This document shows, one piece after another, positions 1 to 6,586 of a DNA stretch of 11,390 nt. The notes beneath the pieces were generated by a model. The model was given only the letters and a program-made list of their open reading frames with translations, did no database searches and was not told the DNA's origin. The position numbers were made by a program, and so were the translations under genes. Each line of letters opens with the position of its first letter. Within the stretch, counting starts at the first letter, position 1. Source of the DNA: CAYVDH01 sp964450355 (lineage in GTDB: Bacteria > Bacteroidota > Bacteroidia > NS11-12g > UBA955); assembly GCA_964450355.1 (NCBI GenBank), contig CAYVDH010000114.1, positions 1 to 11,390 on the forward strand, in the 5' to 3' direction.

Positions 1-2
1 TC

Positions 3-635
3 TATGTAATGAATATGAAATTGATTTGGAAAGATGTGTTTGCCTCTAAAACCGAAAACGGTTTAGATGTGCATTTTGAAAAGCTGGGCAATGAGTTTTT
101 TAGTTTGTACCAAACTTTACAAGCCAACCCCGATGTACACTTTTCTTTGACCCCATCACAGCAATTGCAATTCAACCAATTCTTTGAGAAAATGCAAACC
201 CTATATGTCAATATCCAAGAAGAAGAGATTATCAGTTCAGTAAGGCGTTTGGGCTTAATTGCCTTCCGTATAATGATGATTTTTTCAGCACTCCGAATTA
301 TGGAAGATGGAAACATAGAACAGACCATTTATTGCAACGATACCGACTTTCAAAACACGTTGGATATGATTACCATACTGGTAAAGCACAGCAGTTATGT
401 ATATTCACAAATAGCCCAGGAAACCTACAAGCCCAAACCAAAGCACAAGAAAGAGCAGTTTTTAGAAAACTTGCCTTACCACTTCAACCGCCAAACCTAT
501 GTAGCCACAGCCCTAAGTTTGGGCATTACCGACAAGTCAGCACAACGCTATATCAAGGAGTTTAAAGATGCTGATATTATCCAGTACGATGGTCACGACC
601 AGTACACAAACCCCAACGCCAAAAATCCTCAATAG
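3..635 (+). CDS. DUF3987 domain protein, C-terminal part (5' end outside window)
   Basis: The frame is open from the first full codon at the left edge, so this is the tail of a longer protein and the ATG at 9 is probably internal. The visible part matches the C-terminal half of DUF3987 proteins as I know them: a WKDVF segment near the start, an amphipathic helical stretch, then GLIAFRIMMIFSALR (about residues 82-96 counted from the ATG at 9), and a block around TDFQNTLDMITILVKHSSYVYSQI. The end, NRQTYVATALSLGITDKSAQRYIKEF, looks like a winged helix-turn-helix. DUF3987 proteins often carry a primase- or helicase-like N-terminal region and sit on integrative elements and prophages; that part is not visible here. 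The family call is good, while the biochemical role is not shown. It appears to be separate from the downstream defence operon, with a 152-base gap and hairpins at its stop codon. Confidence 0.8.
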   Translation, partial: YVMNMKLIWKDVFASKTENGLDVHFEKLGNEFFSLYQTLQANPDVHFSLTPSQQLQFNQFFEKMQTLYVNIQEEEIISSVRRLGLIAFRIMMIFSALRIMEDGNIEQTIYCNDTDFQNTLDMITILVKHSSYVYSQIAQETYKPKPKHKKEQFLENLPYHFNRQTYVATALSLGITDKSAQRYIKEFKDADIIQYDGHDQYTNPNAKNPQ

Positions 636-695
636 TTCTACTTTGAGGATTTAAGGATATGAGGAAGCGTAGTCCGCTTTTCCTCAAATCCTCAT
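623..695. repeat. Interlocking inverted repeats at the end of the DUF3987 gene (possible terminator)
   Basis: A perfect 10-base inverted repeat, AAATCCTCAA (623-632) and TTGAGGATTT (643-652), spans the stop codon of the upstream gene. A second hairpin pairs 655-669 with 675-691 (core TGAGGAAGCG / CGCT-TT-TCCTCA, loop TAGTC, two-base bulge). AAATCCTCA recurs at 686-694 and could instead pair with 644-652, enclosing the second hairpin. The structures are therefore mutually exclusive alternatives built from one short unit. No strong T-run follows on the plus strand. On the minus strand the first hairpin is followed by five Ts. It could be a weak or bidirectional terminator, or a repeat remnant. 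Confidence 0.5.
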
Positions 696-750
696 TTCCC
701 CATTTGCTCAACAGTTTTTCACTTTGCTAATTTATTTGGTTTTGTTTTCT

Positions 751-781
751 TATATTTGCCAATATTTGTCAAGACAATATT
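751..781 (+). promoter_or_regulatory. Putative promoter -7 box and regulator operator upstream of the restriction-modification operon
   Basis: TATATTTG at 751-758 matches the Bacteroidota -7 consensus TAnnTTTG and lies 29 bases before the regulator's ATG. No TTTG lies at the ideal upstream distance (candidates at 723-726 and 735-738 are off-spacing), so the -33 element is uncertain. The box is part of a tandem direct repeat one helical turn apart, ATATTTGCCA (752-761) and ATATTTGTCA (762-771), and overlaps a near-palindrome at 761-781 with arms AATATT...AATATT and core TTGTC-AA-GACAA (766-777). A dimeric XRE protein bound here would cover the expected transcription start, which suggests autorepression of the whole operon. 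The promoter and operator assignments are inferences. Confidence 0.5.
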
Positions 782-787
782 ATTATA

Positions 788-1081
788 ATGGCAACACAGT
801 TTGGTGAACGTATAAGAGAACTAAGAACGAAGCAAAATTTGCTGCTGCGGCAGCTTGCTTCCCAGTTGGATGTGGACACTTCTATTATTAGCAAGGTAGA
901 ACGAGGAGACAGGCAATTAAAGAAAGAGCAAATCCCATTATTAGCCCAAATACTCAAAGCGGATGTAGAAGAATTGCAAACCCTTTGGCTTGCCGACCAA
1001 TTGTATAATATGGTTCAAGGCGAACCAATGGCAGACGAAGCGTTGAAATCAGTAACGAAGCAAATTAAAAAAACAAAGTAA
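788..1081 (+). CDS. XRE/Cro-family helix-turn-helix regulator
   Basis: This is a 97-residue protein whose residues 6-62 form an HTH_3/XRE domain. FGERIRELRTKQNLL gives helix 1, LRQLASQLDVD (20-30) the positioning helix and TSIISKVERGDR (31-42) the recognition helix. The LLLRQLAS...ISKVERG...LWLADQL pattern is familiar from small regulators next to Bacteroidota DNA methyltransferase genes. The C-terminus is short, charged and lysine-rich (KQIKKTK). It starts just after a palindromic operator-like block and ends 12 bases before hsdM, so it is probably the first gene of the operon and an autoregulator. By analogy with restriction-modification controller proteins it may time methylase and nuclease expression; this role is inferred. 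There is no recognisable Shine-Dalgarno sequence, as is usual in this phylum. Confidence 0.85.
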   Translation: MATQFGERIRELRTKQNLLLRQLASQLDVDTSIISKVERGDRQLKKEQIPLLAQILKADVEELQTLWLADQLYNMVQGEPMADEALKSVTKQIKKTK

Positions 1082-1093
1082 GCATCACACGGA

Positions 1094-3991
1094 ATGAAAG
1101 ATAATAAAATCAAACTATCTCAATTAGAAAGTTTCCTGATGAAAGCAGCAGATATTTTGCGTGGTAAAATGGATGCTTCAGAATATAAAGAGTTCATTTT
1201 TGGAATGTTATTTCTAAAAAGAATGAGTGATGTTTTTGACCAAAAGAGAGACCAGTTTAAAAAGAAGGATTATAAAGACTTAGAAGAATCTGTTTTGGCT
1301 GAAATTCTTGAAGATAAAATCACTTACGGTGAAACTTTCTTTGTTCCGAAAAGAGCAAGATGGAATGAAGAATTTACTGATGAAAACGGTGTATTGCAAC
1401 CACCCATAAAACACTTGCAAAACAATATTGGGCAAATGCTCAATAAGGCTTTAGATGCCATTGAAGAAGCTAATGCAGATACTTTATCAGGCATTTTCAA
1501 AGGCAGAATAAACTTTAATAAAGAAGTGGATGGAAAGGCTATTGTAAAAAATGCCGACCTAAAGAAAATGATAGACCACTTCAATGAGTTTCCTGATTTA
1601 ATTAATGAAAACTTTGAGTTCCCAGATTTATTAGGTGCTGCATATGAGTATTTGCTAAAACATTTTGCTGATGAGAGTGGTAAAAAAGGCGGACAATTTT
1701 ATACACCAAACCAAGTAGTACGTTTATTGGTGCAATTAATAAAGCCACAGGAAGGTATGAGTATTTATGACCCTACTGCTGGTTCAGGTGGTATGCTCAT
1801 ACAATCGCATCAGTATGTAGAAGAACAAGGACAAAATGCTAACAATCTTCAATTGTTTGGCCAGGAGAATGACCCAACAGTGGTTGCCATTTGTAAAATG
1901 AACATCATTCTCCATAACATTACTAAGTACACTATTGAGTACGGAGATACATTAGATGAACCATTAAACGAAAAAAACGGACAACTTATTCAGTTTGATA
2001 GAGTAATTGCCAATCCCCCATTTTCTCAAAATTATAATTTGGCTACAATGAAGCATAAGGAACGGTTTCCTTATGGTTTTGCACCCGAAGATGGCAAGAA
2101 AGCAGATTTAATGTTTGTGCAACATATGTTGGCAAGCTGCGATAAAAAAGGAAAGGTAGTAGTGGTAATGCCTCACGGTGTACTGTTTAGAGGTGGCAAA
2201 GAAAAAGACATCAGAGAAGGAATGCTAAAAGCAGATGTAATTGAAGGAATTATTAGCTTACCGCCACAACTGTTTTACGGTACTGGTATTCCAGCCTGCA
2301 TCATTGTGTTAAACAAAAACAAGCCCGATGAATTAAAGAACAAAGTATTTTTTATTAACGCTGATAAAGACTTTGCCGAAGGCAAAAAGCAAAACACTTT
2401 ACGCCCAGAAGATATTGAGAAAATAGACTTTGTATTTACCACCAAAACCAGTGAAGCCAAATACTCAAAGCTGGTAGATGTAGAAACCATTGCTGCTAAT
2501 GAATTTACACTAAACATTAGGCGTTATGTGGACAATACCCCAGAGCCTGAACCCGAAAATGTAAAAGCTCATTTAGTAGGGGGTGTTCCTGTAGCTGAAA
2601 TAGAGGCTATTCAAAATTCACAATGCCTAAAGTTTAAATACAATGGCAATGTATTGTTTAAGGATAAATCAACAGGGTTCAAGGATTTTGCCATTACTGA
2701 AAAAGCAACTATCAAAGCCAATATTGACGATGATAAAAATGTAAAGGAAACCTTGCTGCATTTAGGTATGCAATTGGCTGACTGGTGGCAATTAGCTAAA
2801 GAGGATTTTTCAAAACTTGCCCCAAAGATTGAAACTGTGCAAGACGGAATTGTTGCCGAACCAATGGGTGTTTATTTAACATTAGGTGGCGATAAAATAC
2901 CCAAAGTTCGTAAGGAGTTGTTAGATACCATTAAAGAAAAATTTGTACCCATTGGCGTATTAGATAAGTTTCAGGTAGCAGGGGTATTTGTAAACTGGTG
3001 GGACAATATTAAGTACGACCTCAAAACCATTATGCAAAATGGTTGGGATGCAGGTTTAATACCCGATGATTATTTGAAAGCTGAATTTTTCCATAACGAG
3101 AGTGTTGAAATTGATACTTTAGAAATAGCACAGTCCGAAAAAGAAACCACTTTGGATGAAGCTATTGAAGAAGCCATTAGTTTATTGGAATTGGAACCTG
3201 AGGAAGAAGAAACTACTATACCTACAGCAAAAGTTAAAACCGAATTAGCTAAAGAAATAAAACGCCTTGTAGAAGAAAAGAAAAAGCCCAAAGAAGCAAA
3301 ACCCTATCAGGAAGCTGAAAAGAAAATACTGGACACTGAAAAAGAAATCAAAGAACTAAAAGCTACACTAAAAGCCAAACAAGCCGAACTGGAGCTAAAA
3401 CTTATTATAAAACGCTACGGTACTGAAGATGAAAAAGCTGAAAGCAAAAAGCTATTACAAACCGCCAATGCTGAAATTGACAAATTGGATGCAGCTATTG
3501 AAAACTTAATTGCTGATTTTATTGGGGATTTAAAAAATAGTGCTGATTACGACCAAATAAAAAAATCAACCACAGCTTTAGAAAAGGCATTGAAGGCAGA
3601 CAAAGAAAACAATGCCGAAACCTTGCACAAGCTGTCAAAAGTAATAGAAGCCCAAAAGCAATTTAAAGAAATTACCAAAGGCTACAATACTTTAATAAAA
3701 GACAAAGGCATTATACAAGCCAAGCTAAATAAGTTGGATAGTTTATTAGAAGAAATAGGCGGCATTATTACCACCGAGCAAGCACAAATGTTGATACTGA
3801 GAAAACATTTTGATATAATAAACAACCAATTGCAACGCTACTTAAATGCCGAAAAAAGAACGCTTATAGGTGCTTACGAAAACCTATTTGATAAGTATTA
3901 CACTTCTGCACATAGCATTGAGCAAAGCCGTAATAAAACTATGGCTGAACTAAATGATTTTCTAACCAATTTAAAATATTTAACAACGTAA
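1094..3991 (+). CDS. hsdM: Type I restriction-modification system, methyltransferase (M) subunit, extended form
   Basis: This is an N6-adenine DNA methyltransferase subunit that, with HsdS, binds and modifies the recognition site and, with HsdR, forms the restriction complex. Residues 8-170 are the helical HsdM N-terminal domain (LESFLMKAADILRGKMDASEYKEF). The catalytic domain has GQFYTPNQVV (200-209), the AdoMet-binding motif I DPTAGSGGML (226-235) and the catalytic motif IV NPPF (307-310). At 965 residues it is far longer than classical HsdM proteins (about 500-550). After residue 480 comes an extension. Part of it (about 623-655, FQVAGVFVNWWDNIKYDLKTIMQNGW) resembles a segment seen in other long HsdM proteins. 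An acidic linker (697-708) and a long coiled coil (about 714-880) follow, and the end, AYENLFDKYYTSAHSIEQSRN, resembles the usual tail. The frame is intact. hsdS starts 5 bases after the stop. Confidence 0.96.
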   Translation: MKDNKIKLSQLESFLMKAADILRGKMDASEYKEFIFGMLFLKRMSDVFDQKRDQFKKKDYKDLEESVLAEILEDKITYGETFFVPKRARWNEEFTDENGVLQPPIKHLQNNIGQMLNKALDAIEEANADTLSGIFKGRINFNKEVDGKAIVKNADLKKMIDHFNEFPDLINENFEFPDLLGAAYEYLLKHFADESGKKGGQFYTPNQVVRLLVQLIKPQEGMSIYDPTAGSGGMLIQSHQYVEEQGQNANNLQLFGQENDPTVVAICKMNIILHNITKYTIEYGDTLDEPLNEKNGQLIQFDRVIANPPFSQNYNLATMKHKERFPYGFAPEDGKKADLMFVQHMLASCDKKGKVVVVMPHGVLFRGGKEKDIREGMLKADVIEGIISLPPQLFYGTGIPACIIVLNKNKPDELKNKVFFINADKDFAEGKKQNTLRPEDIEKIDFVFTTKTSEAKYSKLVDVETIAANEFTLNIRRYVDNTPEPEPENVKAHLVGGVPVAEIEAIQNSQCLKFKYNGNVLFKDKSTGFKDFAITEKATIKANIDDDKNVKETLLHLGMQLADWWQLAKEDFSKLAPKIETVQDGIVAEPMGVYLTLGGDKIPKVRKELLDTIKEKFVPIGVLDKFQVAGVFVNWWDNIKYDLKTIMQNGWDAGLIPDDYLKAEFFHNESVEIDTLEIAQSEKETTLDEAIEEAISLLELEPEEEETTIPTAKVKTELAKEIKRLVEEKKKPKEAKPYQEAEKKILDTEKEIKELKATLKAKQAELELKLIIKRYGTEDEKAESKKLLQTANAEIDKLDAAIENLIADFIGDLKNSADYDQIKKSTTALEKALKADKENNAETLHKLSKVIEAQKQFKEITKGYNTLIKDKGIIQAKLNKLDSLLEEIGGIITTEQAQMLILRKHFDIINNQLQRYLNAEKRTLIGAYENLFDKYYTSAHSIEQSRNKTMAELNDFLTNLKYLTT

Positions 3992-3996
3992 ATTTT

Positions 3997-5238
3997 ATGG
4001 TGGAAAATCAGATACAAATTCCCGAAGGTTGGAAATCCTCTACTATAAATGATTTGTGCATTATCGGTAGAGGCAGAGTTATTAGTCAAACTGAAATTTT
4101 TAATAAGGTTGGTGTTTATCCAGTTTATTCTTCTCAAAGTCAAAATAATGGGGAGATGGGAAGAATAGATACTTTTGATTTTGATGGTGATTATGTTACT
4201 TGGACAACAGACGGTGCTTACGCAGGTACTGTTTTTTTTAGAACAGGAAAGTTTAATTGCACTAATGTTTGTGGTACTTTAAAAGAGAAAGAAGCAAACA
4301 CTTTAGATTTACAATTCTTAGCTTATTTACTTTCAACCGAAGCTAAATACCACGTTTCTTATGTTGGTAATCCCAAGTTGATGAATGGTGTAATGGCAAA
4401 AATATTATTGCAATTACCAAAAGATAAAACTGAACAAACCACCATTGCCACCATCCTATCAAAAACCGACCAAGCCATTGCCCATACAGAAGCATTAATA
4501 GCCAAATACACCAAAATAAAAACTGGCTTAATGCAAGACCTGCTTACCAAAGGCATTGACCAAAACGGAAAGATAAGAAGCGAACAAACCCACGAATTTA
4601 AAGACAGTCCATTGGGAAGAATACCGAAGGAATGGGAATGTGATTATCTTTCTTCAAAAGTTCAAGTTCACGGTGGTTATGCTTTTAAGAGTAAAGATTT
4701 CCAAACGGAAGGAGTTCAATTAATTCGTATTGGTAATTTATACAATAACCAATTATCGTTAAACAGAGACCCAATATTTCTTCCGAAAGAATTTCTAAAA
4801 ACATTGCCCCAATTCATTCTAAATAAGGGCGATATTATTTTAAGTATGACCGGTACAGCTGGCAAAAGAGATTATGGTTTTGCTGTACAAATAAATATAG
4901 AAGAGAAAGTATTTTTAAATCAGCGAGTGTGCAAATTTTTGTTTCAAGAAGCGAAAATTGATAAAGATTTTCTATTGAATGTTTTACATTCAGAATTTTA
5001 CTTGACAAAGTTATATGAGAGTGTAACAGGAACTAAGCAGGCAAATCTTAATTCTGATAATATTTTGGAAATATATGTGCCTTTCCCAATTCTTGATGAG
5101 CAAAAAAGAATTTCAAATTATTTATTAAAAGTGGATGATTTTATTTCAAAATCAAAAACAGAACTCACCAAACTTCAATCCTTAAAAATTGGGTTGATGC
5201 AAGATTTACTAACAGGAAAAGTACGAGTTAAAATATGA
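3997..5238 (+). CDS. hsdS: Type I restriction-modification system, specificity (S) subunit
   Basis: This is the DNA-recognition subunit, which sets the bipartite target of the methyltransferase and nuclease complexes. It is 413 residues long, the normal size, with two target recognition domains. TRD1 covers about residues 10-140 and has the common YPVYSSQSQNNGEMG...VTWTTDGAYAGTVFFR...FNCTNVCG pattern. The central conserved helix follows (EQTTIATILSKTDQAIAHTEALIAKY, about 146-171). TRD2 covers about 207-363 (GGYAFKSKDF, LIRIGNLYNN, ILSMTGTAG). The distal helix is DEQKRISNYLLKVDDFI. The duplicated architecture shows in the repeated helix ends IKTGLMQDLLTKG (174-186) and LKIGLMQDLLTGK (396-408). 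The target sequence cannot be read from this. The stop overlaps the next ATG (ATGA), so the downstream SEFIR gene is probably translationally coupled. Confidence 0.95.
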   Translation: MVENQIQIPEGWKSSTINDLCIIGRGRVISQTEIFNKVGVYPVYSSQSQNNGEMGRIDTFDFDGDYVTWTTDGAYAGTVFFRTGKFNCTNVCGTLKEKEANTLDLQFLAYLLSTEAKYHVSYVGNPKLMNGVMAKILLQLPKDKTEQTTIATILSKTDQAIAHTEALIAKYTKIKTGLMQDLLTKGIDQNGKIRSEQTHEFKDSPLGRIPKEWECDYLSSKVQVHGGYAFKSKDFQTEGVQLIRIGNLYNNQLSLNRDPIFLPKEFLKTLPQFILNKGDIILSMTGTAGKRDYGFAVQINIEEKVFLNQRVCKFLFQEAKIDKDFLLNVLHSEFYLTKLYESVTGTKQANLNSDNILEIYVPFPILDEQKRISNYLLKVDDFISKSKTELTKLQSLKIGLMQDLLTGKVRVKI

Positions 5239-6434
5239 AAAACGAAAGAGAAATAGCAGAACTCATTTTTGATAAATTCAGGTCAGCTAATTGCAAAGCT
5301 GGACATATTGTTATGTTCCGTGTTTTGCAACACACATTAATTGACAAGCTCAATCCAAAAGAAAAGGAGTTATTCTTTATCGTTTTCAACGGCTTAATTT
5401 TTACAGGTTATTTTACTTATGAAAATACCTGTCCAGAGTGTATTCGTTTAACTGAAAAGGGTTACGATTATATTTATGATGATGATAAGGTGACAGCAAT
5501 GCTTCAAAAGCCCTGGGTTATTCCGCAAGTAGATAAAACAGACTGGGATAAAGCATTCTATAAACTATGGAAGTTTATTGGTCCACAAGATACCGCCACT
5601 CATTACATTGGTGGCTCACAATTTTATAAGTTTATTATGCCTTTGTGCGATGATATACCACCATCATACACACTTTACATTGAACAAAGAAGAAAGAAAG
5701 ATTTATCTACAAGCCGGGTGGAATATTACAACGATTTAATTAATCACTTGGATGAAGAAAAACGTAAAGAGTTGTATGTAAACATTCAGTTGTTTTTGGA
5801 AGATACTACTGTTACTAAAAGTACAACTACTGATGATTTTAGTTTTGATACAGCTTTTAGTTCAGCCGATACAAGTACCGTAGAAGAAGTTGTAAAACCA
5901 GTTCAGCAAGCAAGTGTAGCAATGACAATTGAACCAACAGAAGTGATACCTAATGTTTTTATTTCTTATTCTTGGGATAGTCAGGAACACGAAGAATGGA
6001 TAATCAATTTGGCTACCAAACTTTGTGATAATGGTGTAAATGCTATTTTGGATAAATGGGATTTAGGATCACTGGGTAAACCTCTGCCACACTTTATGGA
6101 AAATGCCATTACAAAATCACAAAGGGTTATTTGCGTAATGACACCCAATTACAAAAAGAAAACTGAAAATCTTGCAGGTGGTGTTGGTTATGAATATTCA
6201 ATTATTTCTGCTGAAATATTTACAGATGGAGTAAACACTTCAAAGTTCATTCCTCTGTTTAGAAACGGCACAGATGCCGATGCAATCCCAACTGTATTAA
6301 GAGGCAGAAAATATGTAGATATGAGGGATGATACTCAATTTGAAGAAAAGTTTGTTCACGAATTATTGAGAGACATCCACGAAGAACCAAAATTTAAAAA
6401 ACCAGTAATTGGCAAGAAACCAACCTTTGACTAA
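5235..6434 (+). CDS. SEFIR/TIR-domain protein with winged-helix-like N-terminus
   Basis: This is a 399-residue soluble protein. Residues 240-385 form a SEFIR (TIR-superfamily) domain. They run VFISYSWDSQEHEEWI (strand A and helix A), DKWDLGSLGKPLPHFMENAI (274-292), then KSQRVICVMTPNY and GGVGYEYSIISAEIF, where E320 is a candidate active-site glutamate that I cannot confirm. Bacterial TIR/SEFIR domains often cleave NAD+ or make signalling nucleotides in abortive-infection defence, or act as interaction modules. Residues 1-85 look like a winged helix (LIFTGYFTYE...IRLTEKGYDYIY), with a C-P-E-C pair at 66-69. Residues 100-192 form an unrecognised helical region that might be a sensor, and 193-237 is a low-complexity Ser/Thr linker. 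It overlaps hsdS by four bases, tying it to the restriction-modification operon. No membrane segment is visible. Confidence 0.85.
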   Translation: MKNEREIAELIFDKFRSANCKAGHIVMFRVLQHTLIDKLNPKEKELFFIVFNGLIFTGYFTYENTCPECIRLTEKGYDYIYDDDKVTAMLQKPWVIPQVDKTDWDKAFYKLWKFIGPQDTATHYIGGSQFYKFIMPLCDDIPPSYTLYIEQRRKKDLSTSRVEYYNDLINHLDEEKRKELYVNIQLFLEDTTVTKSTTTDDFSFDTAFSSADTSTVEEVVKPVQQASVAMTIEPTEVIPNVFISYSWDSQEHEEWIINLATKLCDNGVNAILDKWDLGSLGKPLPHFMENAITKSQRVICVMTPNYKKKTENLAGGVGYEYSIISAEIFTDGVNTSKFIPLFRNGTDADAIPTVLRGRKYVDMRDDTQFEEKFVHELLRDIHEEPKFKKPVIGKKPTFD

Positions 6435-6444
6435 ATGCAAGAAA
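6427..6444. repeat. Direct repeat flanking the intergenic cassette, left copy
   Basis: TTGACTAAATGCAAGAAA contains the last codons and stop of the SEFIR gene followed by an unused ATG. A near-identical copy lies 142-143 bases downstream at the NYN start. The copies agree in the blocks TTGACT and ATGCAAGAAA, with a one-base length difference between the blocks. They flank the sRNA-bearing segment. They may be an insertion-site duplication or the product of a local duplication. Confidence 0.55.
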
Positions 6445-6480
6445 GAATGAATTTTATAATAACAGGAAAGATAAAAGGCT

Positions 6481-6512
6481 ATAAAAAGCGAAACGCCTCT
6501 TGTGGGAGGCGT
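6481..6512 (-). terminator. Intrinsic terminator on the minus strand
   Basis: ACGCCTC (6493-6499) and GAGGCGT (6506-6512) form a perfect 7-base stem with a 6-base loop. Read on the minus strand, the stem is followed at once by TTCGCTTTTT (6492 down to 6483), a typical Rho-independent tail. On the plus strand no T-run follows, so it should not stop the operon transcript. Confidence 0.6.
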
Positions 6513-6547
6513 CAGACCAAGGATACTATCCTTGGTGTTGTTCTTGA
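6482..6547 (-). ncRNA. Putative small RNA antisense to the operon, between the SEFIR and NYN genes
   Basis: The minus strand here has the elements of a free-standing small RNA gene of about 65 nucleotides. It has a -7 box (TACATTTG), a short single-stranded leader (GTCAAGAACAAC), a perfect hairpin formed by ACCAAGGAT / ATCCTTGGT around loop AGT (6516-6536), and a GC-rich terminator hairpin with a T tail. The DNA at 6516-6536 is a 21-base perfect palindrome about its centre. I do not recognise the family. A Rfam Bacteroidota motif such as Flavo-1 is worth comparing, but I cannot assert a match. It would be transcribed against the operon. The 5' end is estimated from the promoter box. Confidence 0.5.
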
Positions 6548-6550
6548 CTG

Positions 6551-6583
6551 CAAATGTAATACAAAATAATTGACTGATGCAAG
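6551..6583 (-). promoter_or_regulatory. Putative minus-strand promoter for the small RNA
   Basis: The complement of 6551-6558 reads TACATTTG, an exact TAnnTTTG box. About 21 bases upstream on the minus strand is CTTG (complement of 6580-6583), three of four bases of the -33 TTTG element. The predicted start lies just after 6550, giving a short transcript that ends at the terminator near 6482. The -33 element lies within the first codons of the NYN gene. Confidence 0.45.
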
Positions 6584-6586
6584 AAA
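6570..6586. repeat. Direct repeat flanking the intergenic cassette, right copy
   Basis: TTGACTGATGCAAGAAA includes the first codons (MQE, then the first A of AAA) of the NYN gene. It matches the left copy at the SEFIR stop. A third, partial copy, TTGACTGCAAATG, lies at 6544-6556 inside the segment. If the left copy is ancestral, the NYN gene once started directly at the SEFIR stop codon (TAAATG). Confidence 0.55.

Noticed and set aside
332..565. 77-codon open frame on the plus strand inside the DUF3987 gene
   Set aside because: It is an out-of-frame shadow with a composition unlike a real protein, and the overlapping frame has clear family similarity.
4520..5220. Repeated LMQDLLT helices in hsdS as recombination repeats for switching specificity
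   Set aside because: The DNA copies (around 4528 and 5195) differ at many bases, no second hsdS or recombinase is visible, and the protein repeat is the normal two-fold design of HsdS.
6516..6540. Plus-strand intrinsic terminator after the SEFIR gene, from the palindrome followed by GTTGTTCTT
   Set aside because: The tail is interrupted by G and C and is not a T-run. The GC-rich hairpin next to it has its T tail only on the minus strand, so I assigned termination to that strand.
6435..6569. A 44-codon open frame (ATG at 6435, TAA at 6567) filling the gap between the SEFIR and NYN genes
   Set aside because: It runs straight through both perfect hairpins, and the product has no plausible protein features. 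The bases are better explained by RNA structure, and its ATG lies within the direct repeat.
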